DNA of 64,000 bases from Paenibacillus oceani (lineage in GTDB: Bacteria; Bacillota; Bacilli; Paenibacillales; NBRC-103111): positions 1-64,000 of the forward strand of contig NZ_JACXJA010000013.1 in NCBI RefSeq assembly GCF_014705615.1, given 5' to 3'. Positions 9,498 to 18,625 of this stretch are shown piece by piece. The translations under genes were made by a program, and so were the position numbers. Numbering within the stretch: the stretch's first letter is position 1; every line of letters starts with the position of its first letter. The notes beneath the pieces were generated by a model. The model was not told the origin of the DNA. It did no database searches and worked only from the letters and a program-made list of their open reading frames with translations.

Positions 9498-11029
9498 CGA
9501 TTCGTTTCCTTCTTCCGAGAACGATACCACTCATTCACCTCGGCGGTAGCCCTCTCTCCGCCCTTATCCAGCCATTCCCGGCGAAACTCCTCGAAGGCCC
9601 CTTTCGATAAAACACCCCGGACATAGTCGGTGTCGAAGCTTCGAATTTTTTCCGTATAAATCGAACCTATCGTCAATTGAACCGGAGCAACATACCCCAG
9701 CGCGGGATTGCTCACTCCTTGGTCCCGCACGAGATCAAGCATCTCCTTTTGCCGGGCCTGGACTTGCTCCGGAGCGTCATAGGAGACATACACATAAGGA
9801 TCGTATGCATTCATCGAGAACAAAGAATCGACGCCCTCCGAAGCGATCTTGCCGCGGTCCAGCAAGACCCCTTCATTTGCATCGACGATATGGTGCACCC
9901 CCTCCAGTCCGTACAATTTGACGTACGTCCCTTCGTCGCCCGCCTGCCAATCCAGAAACTCGACGATCCGCTTTACTTTCTCTTCCGGTACGGACTTGGG
10001 GATTAAGAACATACCGTAAAATCCGATCTTCTCCTCGAACCCGAATGCTCCCGTCGGCCCGATCGGCGGGCCGGCCATCACCAGCTCCGTATTCGGATCA
10101 TTAGCGGACAGCTCTTCATGAAACCAGGCGTAGTTCGTAATCGGAGCAATGATGATTCCCGTTTTCCCCTCTACAAACCGTTCCCACACTTGCGTTGGCT
10201 TCAAGACGGAAAAGTCCGGATCGATGCCTCCCGCTTGGTACAACCGCCGCAGCCAATCGAGATACGCTTGTTGTCCCGGCGAAATTCGGCTTGCCATCAA
10301 CAGACCGTCTTCCATGACGCGCCAGCCATTGCCCGTATCGAAGGCGTATTTCAACTCATGAAGGTAGTCGAGCCCTTTGCCTGCGGCAAAACCGTACGTA
10401 TCGTTTTTGCCGTTGCCGTCCGGGTCGTTCTTCGTGAACAGAACCGCCGTGCGGTAATAATCGTCGATCGTCTTCGGCATAGGCAACTGCAGACGGTCCA
10501 GCCAGTCCTTGCGGATCATGACGGCTCGGTCGACCCTCGCCCTCGGCCGGGGGATGCCGTAAAGTTTGCCGTCCATTTTCGCGTTATTCCATATTTCCTG
10601 CGGCAGCTTCCGCAAGTTCGGCGCTTGCTCGATATACGGATCGAGCTCGTGAAACATCCCGCTATGAATGAGACCAAGCAAATCGGATGAAGGAAACGAC
10701 GTCCAGACGAGGGCATCCGGCGTTTTCCCCGACAAGACGGCCGTCTTCAACTTGGCCTGATAACTGTTGATCGGAATCGCCATCGGCTTGTAGTCCATAT
10801 TGAACATCCGCTCGATGTACTTCCATACCTCCGACTTTAACGGTTTATTGCCATACAACGGGTACATGATGCTAATCGCCATGCGCTCGTCTTGCCGGTC
10901 CGAGAGGTTCGTTTCTCCCGCTTCGTTTCCGCTGCAGCCTCCAAGCGCAAAAGCAATCCATGCCGCGATCAGTACTACCAACAGCGGCTTATACCTCGTT
11001 CGAAAAGTCTCCGCTATACGTTCACCCAT
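9494..11029 (-). CDS. Extracellular solute-binding lipoprotein (family 1)
   Basis: 511 residues. The N-terminal hydrophobic segment ends in the lipobox LGGC, so the mature protein is lipid-anchored at the outer face of the membrane. The body has the type II periplasmic-binding fold typical of family 1 oligosaccharide-binding proteins (for example VIRKDWLDRLQLPMPKTIDD). No permease gene is adjacent; the partner is the coupled Cache-AraC regulator downstream. The ATG at 11029 has GAGAGG upstream. The substrate is presumably an oligosaccharide but cannot be read from sequence. Confidence 0.88.
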   Translation of the reverse strand: MGERIAETFRTRYKPLLVVLIAAWIAFALGGCSGNEAGETNLSDRQDERMAISIMYPLYGNKPLKSEVWKYIERMFNMDYKPMAIPINSYQAKLKTAVLSGKTPDALVWTSFPSSDLLGLIHSGMFHELDPYIEQAPNLRKLPQEIWNNAKMDGKLYGIPRPRARVDRAVMIRKDWLDRLQLPMPKTIDDYYRTAVLFTKNDPDGNGKNDTYGFAAGKGLDYLHELKYAFDTGNGWRVMEDGLLMASRISPGQQAYLDWLRRLYQAGGIDPDFSVLKPTQVWERFVEGKTGIIIAPITNYAWFHEELSANDPNTELVMAGPPIGPTGAFGFEEKIGFYGMFLIPKSVPEEKVKRIVEFLDWQAGDEGTYVKLYGLEGVHHIVDANEGVLLDRGKIASEGVDSLFSMNAYDPYVYVSYDAPEQVQARQKEMLDLVRDQGVSNPALGYVAPVQLTIGSIYTEKIRSFDTDYVRGVLSKGAFEEFRREWLDKGGERATAEVNEWYRSRKKETNR

Positions 11030-11076
11030 TTCAGATAACCTCTCCTCGAGTGTGAACCCTAATCTTATTTTGGAAT

Positions 11077-11085
11077 ATTATAGCA
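11077..11085 (-). promoter_or_regulatory. Extended -10 promoter of the binding-protein/AraC unit
   Basis: The minus strand reads TGCTATAAT, an extended -10 (TGnTATAAT), about 48 bases before the ATG at 11029. No good -35 was seen. Confidence 0.5.
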
Positions 11086-11344
11086 TGAATTGCTCGTTAA
11101 AGGGCCTTTGCGGCAAAACTACATGCAATAGGTTGCAACACCTTGCCCGGGCAGTGGTTCGTCTCCGACGGCATATTTGTTCCATGCGCTAGGCACCTCT
11201 GCGTATGTAGCGGAAAGCTCCGATCCCACTTCCTTAAAGTCTCCGTTGTTCAGAAGACTTCCCACTGTCCCGACAGCTTGATGACATCCTCGTGGATTGG
11301 AGCAGCCGGTTTTGGAAACCATAGAAGTCAACCTGGTATAGATT
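11086..11344. other. Intergenic stretch, no supported gene
   Basis: A minus-strand open frame of about 70 codons (11119-11331) lacks a convincing ribosome site and matches no family I recognise. Because it adjoins an AraC gene remnant, it may be decayed coding sequence. Confidence 0.4.
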
Positions 11345-11421
11345 TCGTTTGTCTACAACCGCTTTTCCCATCTCGGGTAATGGGTATCTTCTCTTTCGGT
11401 AGCTTTCCGGGAGTGATCCCG
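11345..11421 (-). pseudogene. Remnant of an AraC-family regulator gene
   Basis: These ~77 bases are near-identical to 22025-22101, which encodes the end of the AraC DNA-binding domain of the intact regulator at 21047-22387. The shared block includes CTTTTCCCATCTCGGGTAA. Coding sequence on both sides is missing. At about 11425 the sequence switches to a stretch resembling 22466-22515, the region just before the start of the intact gene. An internal deletion of about 360 bases relative to the intact copy explains this. Confidence 0.7.
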
Positions 11422-11539
11422 TTGGACTTCTTCTATTTGCAGGAAAAGAAAAAAGCCGCTCGATAGCGACTTATGGTAAAATATAGGTTGTACAACTGAA
11501 CTTGGGCGGCGCGTATTCCTCCGGAAAGGGGGAATGCGT

Positions 11540-11618
11540 ATGAATTTTTCGTTGCATGAAGTGATTTTGCCCTTCGATGTTCCTTCTCGCGCTTCTGACC
11601 TACCTGAAACGAAAATAA
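11540..11618 (+). pseudogene. Holin-like type I toxin remnant, split by a +1 frame change (copy A)
   Basis: GAAAGGGGGAATGCGT precedes the ATG at 11540. That frame starts MNFSLHEVILPF and, if continued, runs to a TAG at 11632 (30 residues) with a non-toxin-like C-terminus. The +1 frame from 11577 reads MFLLALLTYLKRK and stops at 11618. A short hydrophobic helix followed by a basic tail is what small holin-like type I toxins of Firmicutes look like. The two parts joined would make a ~26-residue toxin. Copy B has the same frame break. Either the break is an inherited inactivating change or frameshifting occurs; sequence alone cannot decide. Confidence 0.55.
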
Positions 11619-11735
11619 CCCGCCCAGGTTAGAGCCACGGGTAACGGGTTATTTCCTACAAGTATTACATACTCAGGAGGAACCCCGCCCAAGTGTTTGT
11701 ACAGGGAGTCGGCGGCAACCGGCTCCTGTTTTCTA
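11612..11735 (-). ncRNA. Putative antisense antitoxin RNA (copy A)
   Basis: An antisense transcript would start just left of the -10 at 11741 and end at the hairpin 11614-11653 (AATAACCCG/CGGGTTATT followed on the minus strand by TTTTCG). It would overlap the 3' end of the toxin transcript, which is the tail-to-tail layout of TxpA/RatA-like type I systems. The transcript itself is inferred. Confidence 0.5.
11704..11734 (+). terminator. Sense terminator of toxin-like element A
   Basis: GGAGTCGG at 11705-11712 pairs with CCGGCTCC at 11719-11726, followed by TGTTTTCT. The same stem in copy B replaces a T-G wobble pair with T-A, so pairing is preserved between copies. Confidence 0.75.
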
Positions 11736-11740
11736 TTCTA

Positions 11741-11769
11741 AGCATATCATCCTGGAAATATGCTGGCAA
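11741..11769 (-). promoter_or_regulatory. Antisense promoter of element A
   Basis: The minus strand has TTGCCA (-35), a 17-base spacer and TATGCT (-10). The same boxes and spacing are kept in copy B although the spacer differs. Confidence 0.5.
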
Positions 11770-11855
11770 GCCACATATTAAGCTTATATATTCAAGTAGA
11801 GTACCCGCCGGAAGATTCAGAGAAGTTCACCGGCCTAGCCGTGCTTTCCCAGTAC

Positions 11856-13235
11856 TTACCCGCGCAGGTCATCGAATCCTCCCGCCATACAGTCCCTGAC
11901 CAGCTCGTCGACAAATGCTTCTTGATGCACCTTGCTGCCCATCCGCCGCATATGGCCGCAAAGCTGCGAATCCCAGCCGATCTCCGTACTCTCCAGCTTC
12001 ATCAGCTCGCTGTCGTCAAATCTCGGTCCAGGGATCGCATTCGCCGCCGCTTGATAGGTGGCGCTATCGAAACGCCAGGGGACGAATCGGCCGGGGAACA
12101 GCCGTGCCATCGTCTCTCCCATCGCCAAACCTTTCAAATCGAAATCCCCGGAATACACGATCTTGCACTCTTCTCCCGATGCTTGCAGGATGAGCTGAAT
12201 CCACCGGATCGCCGCCGCGCTGGCCGGACCGCTCGTACAGATCAGTGCCGGAGGATCGCCGGCGGCAGGAACAGGCTCGCGTATCGAATCCAGGATCGTA
12301 GAGAACACCGCCGGATTCTCTACCACATAGATGTGGGAGCACCGTGAAAGGTGACCGGCCGCCTCCACTTGCCGAAGCGTCCAGACCGCAGGTGAAGCCG
12401 GGAGGCCGGGTTTCGGCACATACCAGTGAACGATGGACGAAATATCGTCATCGAGAATGCCGAAGCTGCGATACAGCTCCCGGAGCCGCAGCGTATCCGA
12501 ACCATCCTCTTCCTCCATCCGTTCTTCCGCCGTTTCCTCCGTCTCCTCCGCTCCCGATTGCTGCGCTCGCAATACGGAAATAAGCAGCCTGCCGGCTGGC
12601 CGGTTCGCATCCAGCGCATGAGCGTCCCCGCTGCAGCGCGCCGCCAGGACAGGAAGACGGACTGCCGCCTTCTCTACCTTGTGCGCACGGTCCCCGGCAA
12701 ACAGCAGATTCAACGCCCGAACGACAATATGCAGCGAAGCCGAGGCGAGATCAGCATCGGTCTTGTACAGATCCCGGACCATACGAACGCCAGCGCCGAA
12801 GCCTTCTTCAAGTTGCGACAACCACTCGCAGCCGACAGAGGATTTCGTATCGCCCGTCAAATCCCGGACCCCGCGAACGAAACGGGTCCATTCCGTATCG
12901 TGAATATGCCGCTTCTCCTGCTTGGACAGCAGCGGCTTGCCCTCCAGGAGAGTGTGCAGCTCCACAATCCCTGTGGCGAAGGCCGACTCGCGCAGTTCCC
13001 GCTCGAACAGGCTCAGAGGAATCTCCGCCCGGTCGCCTAATCGCAAGTCCCAACCGAAGAACGCATTCAGCGCCTCGCATTCCTCGTCCGATACCTCGGG
13101 CACCATCGCTTTACCCCCGATTCTTCCCAGGCTTTCGTATTTCCTCCAGACCGCCTCCAGCATCCTTCGATAGGCCCGCCGGTTGAAAAACGCCATCGTC
13201 TTGCGGGCAATCCCGGCATCTGTCGTGATCGTCAT
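11856..13235 (-). CDS. jetD: Wadjet nuclease subunit JetD (DUF3323/DUF2399, TIGR02679 family)
   Basis: 459 residues. The C-terminal DUF2399 part carries TOPRIM-type motifs: a conserved glutamate in VVENPAVF (about residue 306) and the acidic pair in YSGDFDLKGL (about 364-366). In Wadjet systems JetD is the topoisomerase VI-like nuclease that cleaves plasmid DNA after loop extrusion by JetABC. The start ATG overlaps the jetC stop as ATGA, so it is the last gene of the jetABCD operon. Family assignment is by recognition of this four-gene neighbourhood and the motifs. Catalytic residues appear intact. Confidence 0.88.
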   Translation of the reverse strand: MTITTDAGIARKTMAFFNRRAYRRMLEAVWRKYESLGRIGGKAMVPEVSDEECEALNAFFGWDLRLGDRAEIPLSLFERELRESAFATGIVELHTLLEGKPLLSKQEKRHIHDTEWTRFVRGVRDLTGDTKSSVGCEWLSQLEEGFGAGVRMVRDLYKTDADLASASLHIVVRALNLLFAGDRAHKVEKAAVRLPVLAARCSGDAHALDANRPAGRLLISVLRAQQSGAEETEETAEERMEEEDGSDTLRLRELYRSFGILDDDISSIVHWYVPKPGLPASPAVWTLRQVEAAGHLSRCSHIYVVENPAVFSTILDSIREPVPAAGDPPALICTSGPASAAAIRWIQLILQASGEECKIVYSGDFDLKGLAMGETMARLFPGRFVPWRFDSATYQAAANAIPGPRFDDSELMKLESTEIGWDSQLCGHMRRMGSKVHQEAFVDELVRDCMAGGFDDLRG

Positions 13236-16200
13236 GAGGCGCTGTCATCATCCTTCACATATTCTTTGATCCGGCCGTTCCACCGGTAGCGGAACAAGGT
13301 GACGAAGTCCACATCCTTCGGACGATAGATTTCATAGATCGCCAATCGGGGGACGGTATCGTAACAGCCCCACAACACCTGCGACGTCATCATGTAATCG
13401 AAGCCCATCTCCGTAAGCAGCTGGAACATGTCGCGCATATTCTCCTCGTCCACACCCGCGAACGCCTCGTCCAGCGAGATCAGTCGCGGGGCCTCGGCCC
13501 GCGCGTCGGAGTATCTCGACCATGTCGCCGCGAACAACGGGATGTACATAGCCATCGCCTTCTCCCCGCCGCTCAGCACATTAAACCTCGAGTCCGTCAG
13601 CGGCCGGTAAGCAGTCTGCTCGCCCTTCCGGTATTTCAATTCGAACTGGAACCAGTTGCGGTAGTCGAGCACCTCGTACAGATGTTTGCGCAGCGACTCC
13701 TTCTCGCTTTGCGCACTTTGCTTGGCGTATCCGATCTGTGAACGGAAGTGCCGGATCATCGCGTCGATTTCGTCCTCGCGCAGCCGGTGCGAATCCCGCT
13801 TGAGAAGCTCGACCAAGGCGGACGTGTCCATCTGCTGTTCGTTCTGGGCCGCCCGCGGCTCCCAATCCAGCTTAAGACGCAAACCGCTGGACGTATTGCG
13901 CTCCTCCATCAGACGGTTCATCCGCTTTACCCAAGACTCGGCGCGGTGTATGCGCTGACGGATCGCCTTGCCGACGCTGCGGAGAATGATCTCTTCGTAC
14001 AGCTCACGGTCTTTCTCGCTGAGCAGAGCGCTTTGCTCGAACTCATCCCGCTTCAATTCTTCGGCGAGTCGAAGAGGAGGCTGGGGATTGGAGCGGTCCC
14101 GTTTGGACGTAATGACGATTCTCCCCGTATCTTCTTCAATGTCCGATTCCAGCACATAGTCGGTTAAAATGCTGCGTACCTCGTTGTAATGCTCCAGAAG
14201 CGTATTTTTGACCGTATCGGCATTTTTCCCTTCAAAAAACCCGTCATAGCGCTGCTTGATTTCTGCGGACAGCCGGACCGCAGCCTGGCGCTCGCCGTCC
14301 GGAACGTAAGCCTCCCGCCATTCCTCGACCAGATTGCGGCGCATCTCCCTGTGCCAATAGGCGACAGCTTGCTCCAGTTGACGTTCGAGCCCCTCTTCCC
14401 GTTCCCGGTACAGTTGCAAGCTCGCATCGGCTCTCGCGGCTGCGTCCTTCGCCTGCTCCAGCCTGTCGCTAGCAACTTTCCTCGCCTTGCCGTTCCGCTC
14501 CCGTTCCGCCTTCAGCGACTCGATCCGGGCGACGAGATCGTTCAGCCCCAGCTCATCCATCAATTGGCGCAGCGTATCCGCTTTTTTGCGCAGCGTCCGG
14601 CTGTTTTCATCGAGCTCATCCAGCAAAATCTCGTCATCCTCGATCGCTTCGTCCGTGGACAGCTTCTCTTCCTGCAAACGCGCAATCCGTTCCGCCGTTT
14701 CCGTGCTTCGTCTCCACGCCGAGTGCAGCTCGCCGATTCCGCTCTCGTAATCCCGCGCCAACGCCGCGGCTTCCTGCAGCTCCTTCTCCCGCTTCAGCCG
14801 CGTCCAGCCGGCGGTCAACTCATGCAATTGCCGCTGAATGTCGCGCCATTGCAGCGACTTTTCTTTAAATCGCTCCAGCACCCGGTTCTCTTGCTTCAAA
14901 GCGGCTTCGAGCCGGTATGTGGCTTCCAGCAGCGATTGCAAGCCGGTCTCCAGCTCCCCGCACGCAGGGAACGACGCTCCTTCAGTCTGCACCGCCGCAT
15001 CTTGCTCCTGAATGTCCGCGATCGCACGGTCCAGCTCCTCCATGTCAAGAAGCACCGCATCCAGCTCTTGCCGGAGCCGGGCGATCTCTAGCAGCCTGGT
15101 CTGTCTGCGCGTCTCCTTGCCGATATATTCTGCACGCGTTTTGCCGTCTGCCGCTCCCATCAGCGGGCCGAGCCGGAATGTCCCGGCCCCGGATAAGGCC
15201 CCATCCTTCGCTTCGCTGCCGCTCAGATCGCCGTCCTCTATCCAGCGAAACGTCCGCAGGACGGCGTCGATCGCTTCTGCGTTCAGACCGCACTGCTCCG
15301 ATGGCGACGGCCGGAGAATATCGGCGAGTGTATAACCGAGCTCTACAGGCTGCGGCACGATCCACATCTCTTCCTGCCCGTCCGCAAGCGTGCCTACACG
15401 CCCGTCCGGCGATATCCAGGCGTCGAGCAGCCCGGCGAGCTCCAGCGCCTCCTCGATCCGCGCCATGCGCCGCTCATCCATGCCGTCCCGGAAATCGCAC
15501 ACTTCGTACAGAGGAGCCCCATCACCGGCTTCCCGCATCAGACGGTGTCTGGCGCGCGCCTCGCTCCGCTGCGGCTCCGGCTCGCGGCTCGCTTCCCAGG
15601 TCCGGATCTCTTCCGCAATATGCGCCTGCTTCCCCGCAAGCTCCTTCCGTTTATACTGAAGCTGCATCCGTTCGCCCGCGAGCTGCTCCCGCCTCGCAGC
15701 AAGAGAGAGGAGCATCGGGGCCCGAACCGCCTCAAGCGATCTCGACTCCGGTCCATATGCGGTTACCGCTTCGAACGTCTCCCGAACGCGCTCCTGATCG
15801 AAGGGCAGCTCGACAAGTCCCGCTCGCCAGGATACAATCGCTTCGCGAAGCGATTCCTTGCCCGCATCCAGCCTTCTCGCGGCATCTCCGCGTTCCCGCT
15901 CGCGCTCGTCGCGCTCCCTGCGAACCTCGCCGAGTTCATGCTCCAGCTCCTGCACGAGCCGGGCCGCCTCTCGTTCCTCACGCGATTGGCCCAGAGCCGC
16001 CTCCAGCCGTTCGCGATGTCCGCGCAGATCCCTTCGCCACGGCTCTCTCCAGCTGTCGTCGCCGGGCTCGTCCGATTCCCAGTATCGATGGTAGACCGGA
16101 TGTTCGGCAAACTCGATATCCTGCGCAATCGATTCGAGATCCTGAAGCGCCTCTTGCTGCTCCGATCGATACGCGCGCCGCTTGAACTCCGCATTTTCCA

Positions 16201-17377
16201 GCTCCCGCTCCACCGCAGTTAACTTGGCGCGAAGCTTCCCGATCCGATCCCGGGCCAGCTCCAGATGCTTGAGCGTATCCTCCAAAGAGGACGTTGCCGC
16301 TTCCAGCTCGCGCTGCTTGCCGATCGCTTCATGCTTCTCGAGCACGTCCAGTTCGGCCGTCGCTTGCCGGATCGCGGATTCCGCCTGCGCGATGTCAGCC
16401 TCGGCCGCCCCCTTCGCCTCCTCCGCCTGCGCCAGCGATGCTTCGAATTCCGCAGCCCGGCGGCGCAGCTCGCTATGCTCGGCATTCCGTTCCAGGACCA
16501 GCACCGACTGATTGTACAGCGTCCGCCTGTTATAGCGGTCATAGGACTCTTGAAGCTTGTTCATCTCCTTCATATGGAGACGAAGCTCGTCCAGCCGGTC
16601 CGCGATCTGATCCATGTCCTCCAGCACTTCCGACAGCGGCCGCAGATCATCCTCCTGCAGCGGCGGCAGCGAGCCGTGAAGAATGTCGTAGATCGCCGTA
16701 GGTTTGAAGTCTTTGGACAGCTTCGGACTGCGCAGTTGGATCATCAGGTGCAGCAGATCCTGGTACGCTTCGGCATCGGCGAAGCCGAACAGATGCTTGT
16801 TAACCATATCCCGGTACGACGATTGGTCCTGAACGACCTGCCCGCCGGACCCGATCGCCTTCTCCAGCTCCTGTCTGCCAAGCGGGATGCGCGTATGATG
16901 CTCCAGCCAGTGATGGCGGTCATACAGCCAAAAATCGTTGCCGATCGTCCGCCCGTCGTCCAGCAGGAAGCCCCAGAACTGAACCTGGGCCGCCCCCCGG
17001 CGGGCCCGCAGCCCGATGCCGATCGTTTTCGTCAAGCCGCGGTCCGGATTTACGAACTCCATCCACAAGTACCCGGTCACATCGGTTTTGCCGCTGTCCG
17101 CCTCGCCGAGCAAATAAAACTCGATTCTCCGGTCTCGCGAGCCGAACGGGTCGAGCCGGTGCGGGCGCTTGTCACCGTCAAGCACGAGCGGGAGAAAGCT
17201 TTGCATCGTAACCGATTTGCCTGAGCCGTTAGCCCCGCGAAGAATAAGGCGGCCTTCCTCCAGCTCGAATATTTCCTCGTCGTAATACCAGAAGTTGAGA
17301 ATACCGACCCGGCCCATACGCCAGCGGCCGGCCGATTCGTTTTCACCCGCGATATGAATTGCCACGTACGTTAGCAC
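13232..17377 (-). CDS. jetC: Wadjet SMC-like ATPase JetC (TIGR02680 family)
   Basis: 1381 residues with split ATPase lobes. Walker A GANGSGKS is at residues 48-55, the ABC signature LSGGEK at about 1268 and Walker B LISLDEAF at about 1299. Between them lie roughly 1000 residues of charged, mostly coiled-coil sequence rich in E, R, L and A, as in SMC/MukB proteins. JetC is the DNA-loop-extruding motor of Wadjet, which closes on small circular DNA and activates JetD. The start is a GTG at 17377 with AGGAAAG upstream, 24 bases after the jetB stop. All ATPase motifs are intact, so the protein should be functional. Confidence 0.92.
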   Translation of the reverse strand: MLTYVAIHIAGENESAGRWRMGRVGILNFWYYDEEIFELEEGRLILRGANGSGKSVTMQSFLPLVLDGDKRPHRLDPFGSRDRRIEFYLLGEADSGKTDVTGYLWMEFVNPDRGLTKTIGIGLRARRGAAQVQFWGFLLDDGRTIGNDFWLYDRHHWLEHHTRIPLGRQELEKAIGSGGQVVQDQSSYRDMVNKHLFGFADAEAYQDLLHLMIQLRSPKLSKDFKPTAIYDILHGSLPPLQEDDLRPLSEVLEDMDQIADRLDELRLHMKEMNKLQESYDRYNRRTLYNQSVLVLERNAEHSELRRRAAEFEASLAQAEEAKGAAEADIAQAESAIRQATAELDVLEKHEAIGKQRELEAATSSLEDTLKHLELARDRIGKLRAKLTAVERELENAEFKRRAYRSEQQEALQDLESIAQDIEFAEHPVYHRYWESDEPGDDSWREPWRRDLRGHRERLEAALGQSREEREAARLVQELEHELGEVRRERDERERERGDAARRLDAGKESLREAIVSWRAGLVELPFDQERVRETFEAVTAYGPESRSLEAVRAPMLLSLAARREQLAGERMQLQYKRKELAGKQAHIAEEIRTWEASREPEPQRSEARARHRLMREAGDGAPLYEVCDFRDGMDERRMARIEEALELAGLLDAWISPDGRVGTLADGQEEMWIVPQPVELGYTLADILRPSPSEQCGLNAEAIDAVLRTFRWIEDGDLSGSEAKDGALSGAGTFRLGPLMGAADGKTRAEYIGKETRRQTRLLEIARLRQELDAVLLDMEELDRAIADIQEQDAAVQTEGASFPACGELETGLQSLLEATYRLEAALKQENRVLERFKEKSLQWRDIQRQLHELTAGWTRLKREKELQEAAALARDYESGIGELHSAWRRSTETAERIARLQEEKLSTDEAIEDDEILLDELDENSRTLRKKADTLRQLMDELGLNDLVARIESLKAERERNGKARKVASDRLEQAKDAAARADASLQLYREREEGLERQLEQAVAYWHREMRRNLVEEWREAYVPDGERQAAVRLSAEIKQRYDGFFEGKNADTVKNTLLEHYNEVRSILTDYVLESDIEEDTGRIVITSKRDRSNPQPPLRLAEELKRDEFEQSALLSEKDRELYEEIILRSVGKAIRQRIHRAESWVKRMNRLMEERNTSSGLRLKLDWEPRAAQNEQQMDTSALVELLKRDSHRLREDEIDAMIRHFRSQIGYAKQSAQSEKESLRKHLYEVLDYRNWFQFELKYRKGEQTAYRPLTDSRFNVLSGGEKAMAMYIPLFAATWSRYSDARAEAPRLISLDEAFAGVDEENMRDMFQLLTEMGFDYMMTSQVLWGCYDTVPRLAIYEIYRPKDVDFVTLFRYRWNGRIKEYVKDDDSAS

Positions 17378-17401
17378 CTCATCTTTCCTGTCTGAATTCG
17401 A

Positions 17402-18625
17402 CTACACATCCGCCATGTCGTACATCCCGTTCCATCGGGACACTACCGGTGATATCAGGAAATGGCCTGCATCCTCCCACTCTCCCAGCCGCCACTGTTC
17501 CATATGCGCGAAGACCAGCTCCGCCAGTTGGGCGGAGGACGACGTCCGAAACTCTTTGCTCCAATAGTCCTGATGGCGTTCTTGCAAGCGCAGCAGGATG
17601 CCCTCCAGCTCCGAGCGTTCCAGGCGAATCGATCCGTCCGCTTCCGCGTATCGCCCCGAACCTTCCAGGCCGAGCTGTCTGCGCAACTCGCCGGCGATCA
17701 GCAGCACCAGGTCGGAGACGCCGGAAAGCGTCGGGAACAAGACCGCTTCGCTCGTCGGCTCCGGATAGAAGAACAGCAGGCCTTCCCTGTACCTCCGTCC
17801 TTCCAGACCGAGCATGCGCTGCAAATGATCCATGATCGATCTTCGCTGCGTCAACACATAAGGCAGCGATTCCGCGTCCCAATGACGATCCAGCACGACC
17901 GGCTCGAGCAGAAAACGGCGATAGACGCGGTGCCGTCTGCGGATATTATCGCCATCCGGCGTATTGGCGTACAGAATCGGCTCGCTGAGCTCCTCCATCC
18001 GGCTGTAGGTCGTCAGATCCTGGGGAAATCGGCGCAGTACGTAGCGGGAATGCGGCGAACATTCGTACAGCACATTTCTGCTCTCGCTTTGCGCCCAGTC
18101 CCCCTCGTCGCCGTCTACCGCAATCAGCACGCCGAGCGAGCTCAGCTTCTTCAGAGCCCGGGCCATGGACAGCCTGTGATGGTAATGCCGCCAATCCGCC
18201 TCCAGACCGACAGCCGCCAGCTGCTCTCTTACTTCCTCGACGACGTCGGAGAGCAGAAACTGATCCATCTCCGTTTTGCCTTCCAGGAACCATAAGGCAT
18301 AAGTGAAAAAAACATAGTCCCGGATCTCGCGAAACTCCTCGAAGCCCATCCAGGGGTGCGCCACGACCGGCGTCCGCTCCAGCTTGGCCAAGCTTCGCGT
18401 CATCAGCAGCGGAAAACCGGCCTGATCCATAAACCAGTCCCGCAGCTCTTCGTAGTGGTCCTTGATGGAGAAATACAGCTCCTGATCGTCCTCCTTCAAG
18501 ATCCACGGCCGGTTCAGTAGCGCATGAACACAAGCCTGCTTCCGCTCCGCGATTTGCGCCGAAGTCGCCTCCGAACGAATCGACCGCCTGGCCCGTCCGA
18601 TTGCGGACCCGCCATTGTTACTCAT
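17402..18625 (-). CDS. jetB: Wadjet subunit JetB (DUF2398, TIGR02678 family)
   Basis: About 407 residues; no signal peptide or membrane segment. The family is known only from the conserved four-gene neighbourhood with TIGR02677, TIGR02679 and TIGR02680 proteins. In Wadjet it is the MukE/kite-like accessory subunit that helps form the SMC ring. The ATG at 18625 has AAGGGGGG upstream and overlaps the end of jetA by eight bases. The frame is open up to 18670, but that longer start lacks a ribosome site. Confidence 0.85.
   Translation of the reverse strand: MSNNGGSAIGRARRSIRSEATSAQIAERKQACVHALLNRPWILKEDDQELYFSIKDHYEELRDWFMDQAGFPLLMTRSLAKLERTPVVAHPWMGFEEFREIRDYVFFTYALWFLEGKTEMDQFLLSDVVEEVREQLAAVGLEADWRHYHHRLSMARALKKLSSLGVLIAVDGDEGDWAQSESRNVLYECSPHSRYVLRRFPQDLTTYSRMEELSEPILYANTPDGDNIRRRHRVYRRFLLEPVVLDRHWDAESLPYVLTQRRSIMDHLQRMLGLEGRRYREGLLFFYPEPTSEAVLFPTLSGVSDLVLLIAGELRRQLGLEGSGRYAEADGSIRLERSELEGILLRLQERHQDYWSKEFRTSSSAQLAELVFAHMEQWRLGEWEDAGHFLISPVVSRWNGMYDMADV

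Larger units (their letters stand above)
11446..11780 (+). repeat. Direct repeat A: degenerate type I toxin-antitoxin-like element
   Basis: About 335 bases with high identity to 20698-21034 in the same orientation. It carries a short toxin-like frame with a strong ribosome site, a sense terminator, and a convergent antisense promoter and hairpin. The ends of homology are AAAAAAGCCGCT on the left and GCAAGCCACATATTA on the right. With copy B it brackets the Wadjet operon. Confidence 0.85.
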
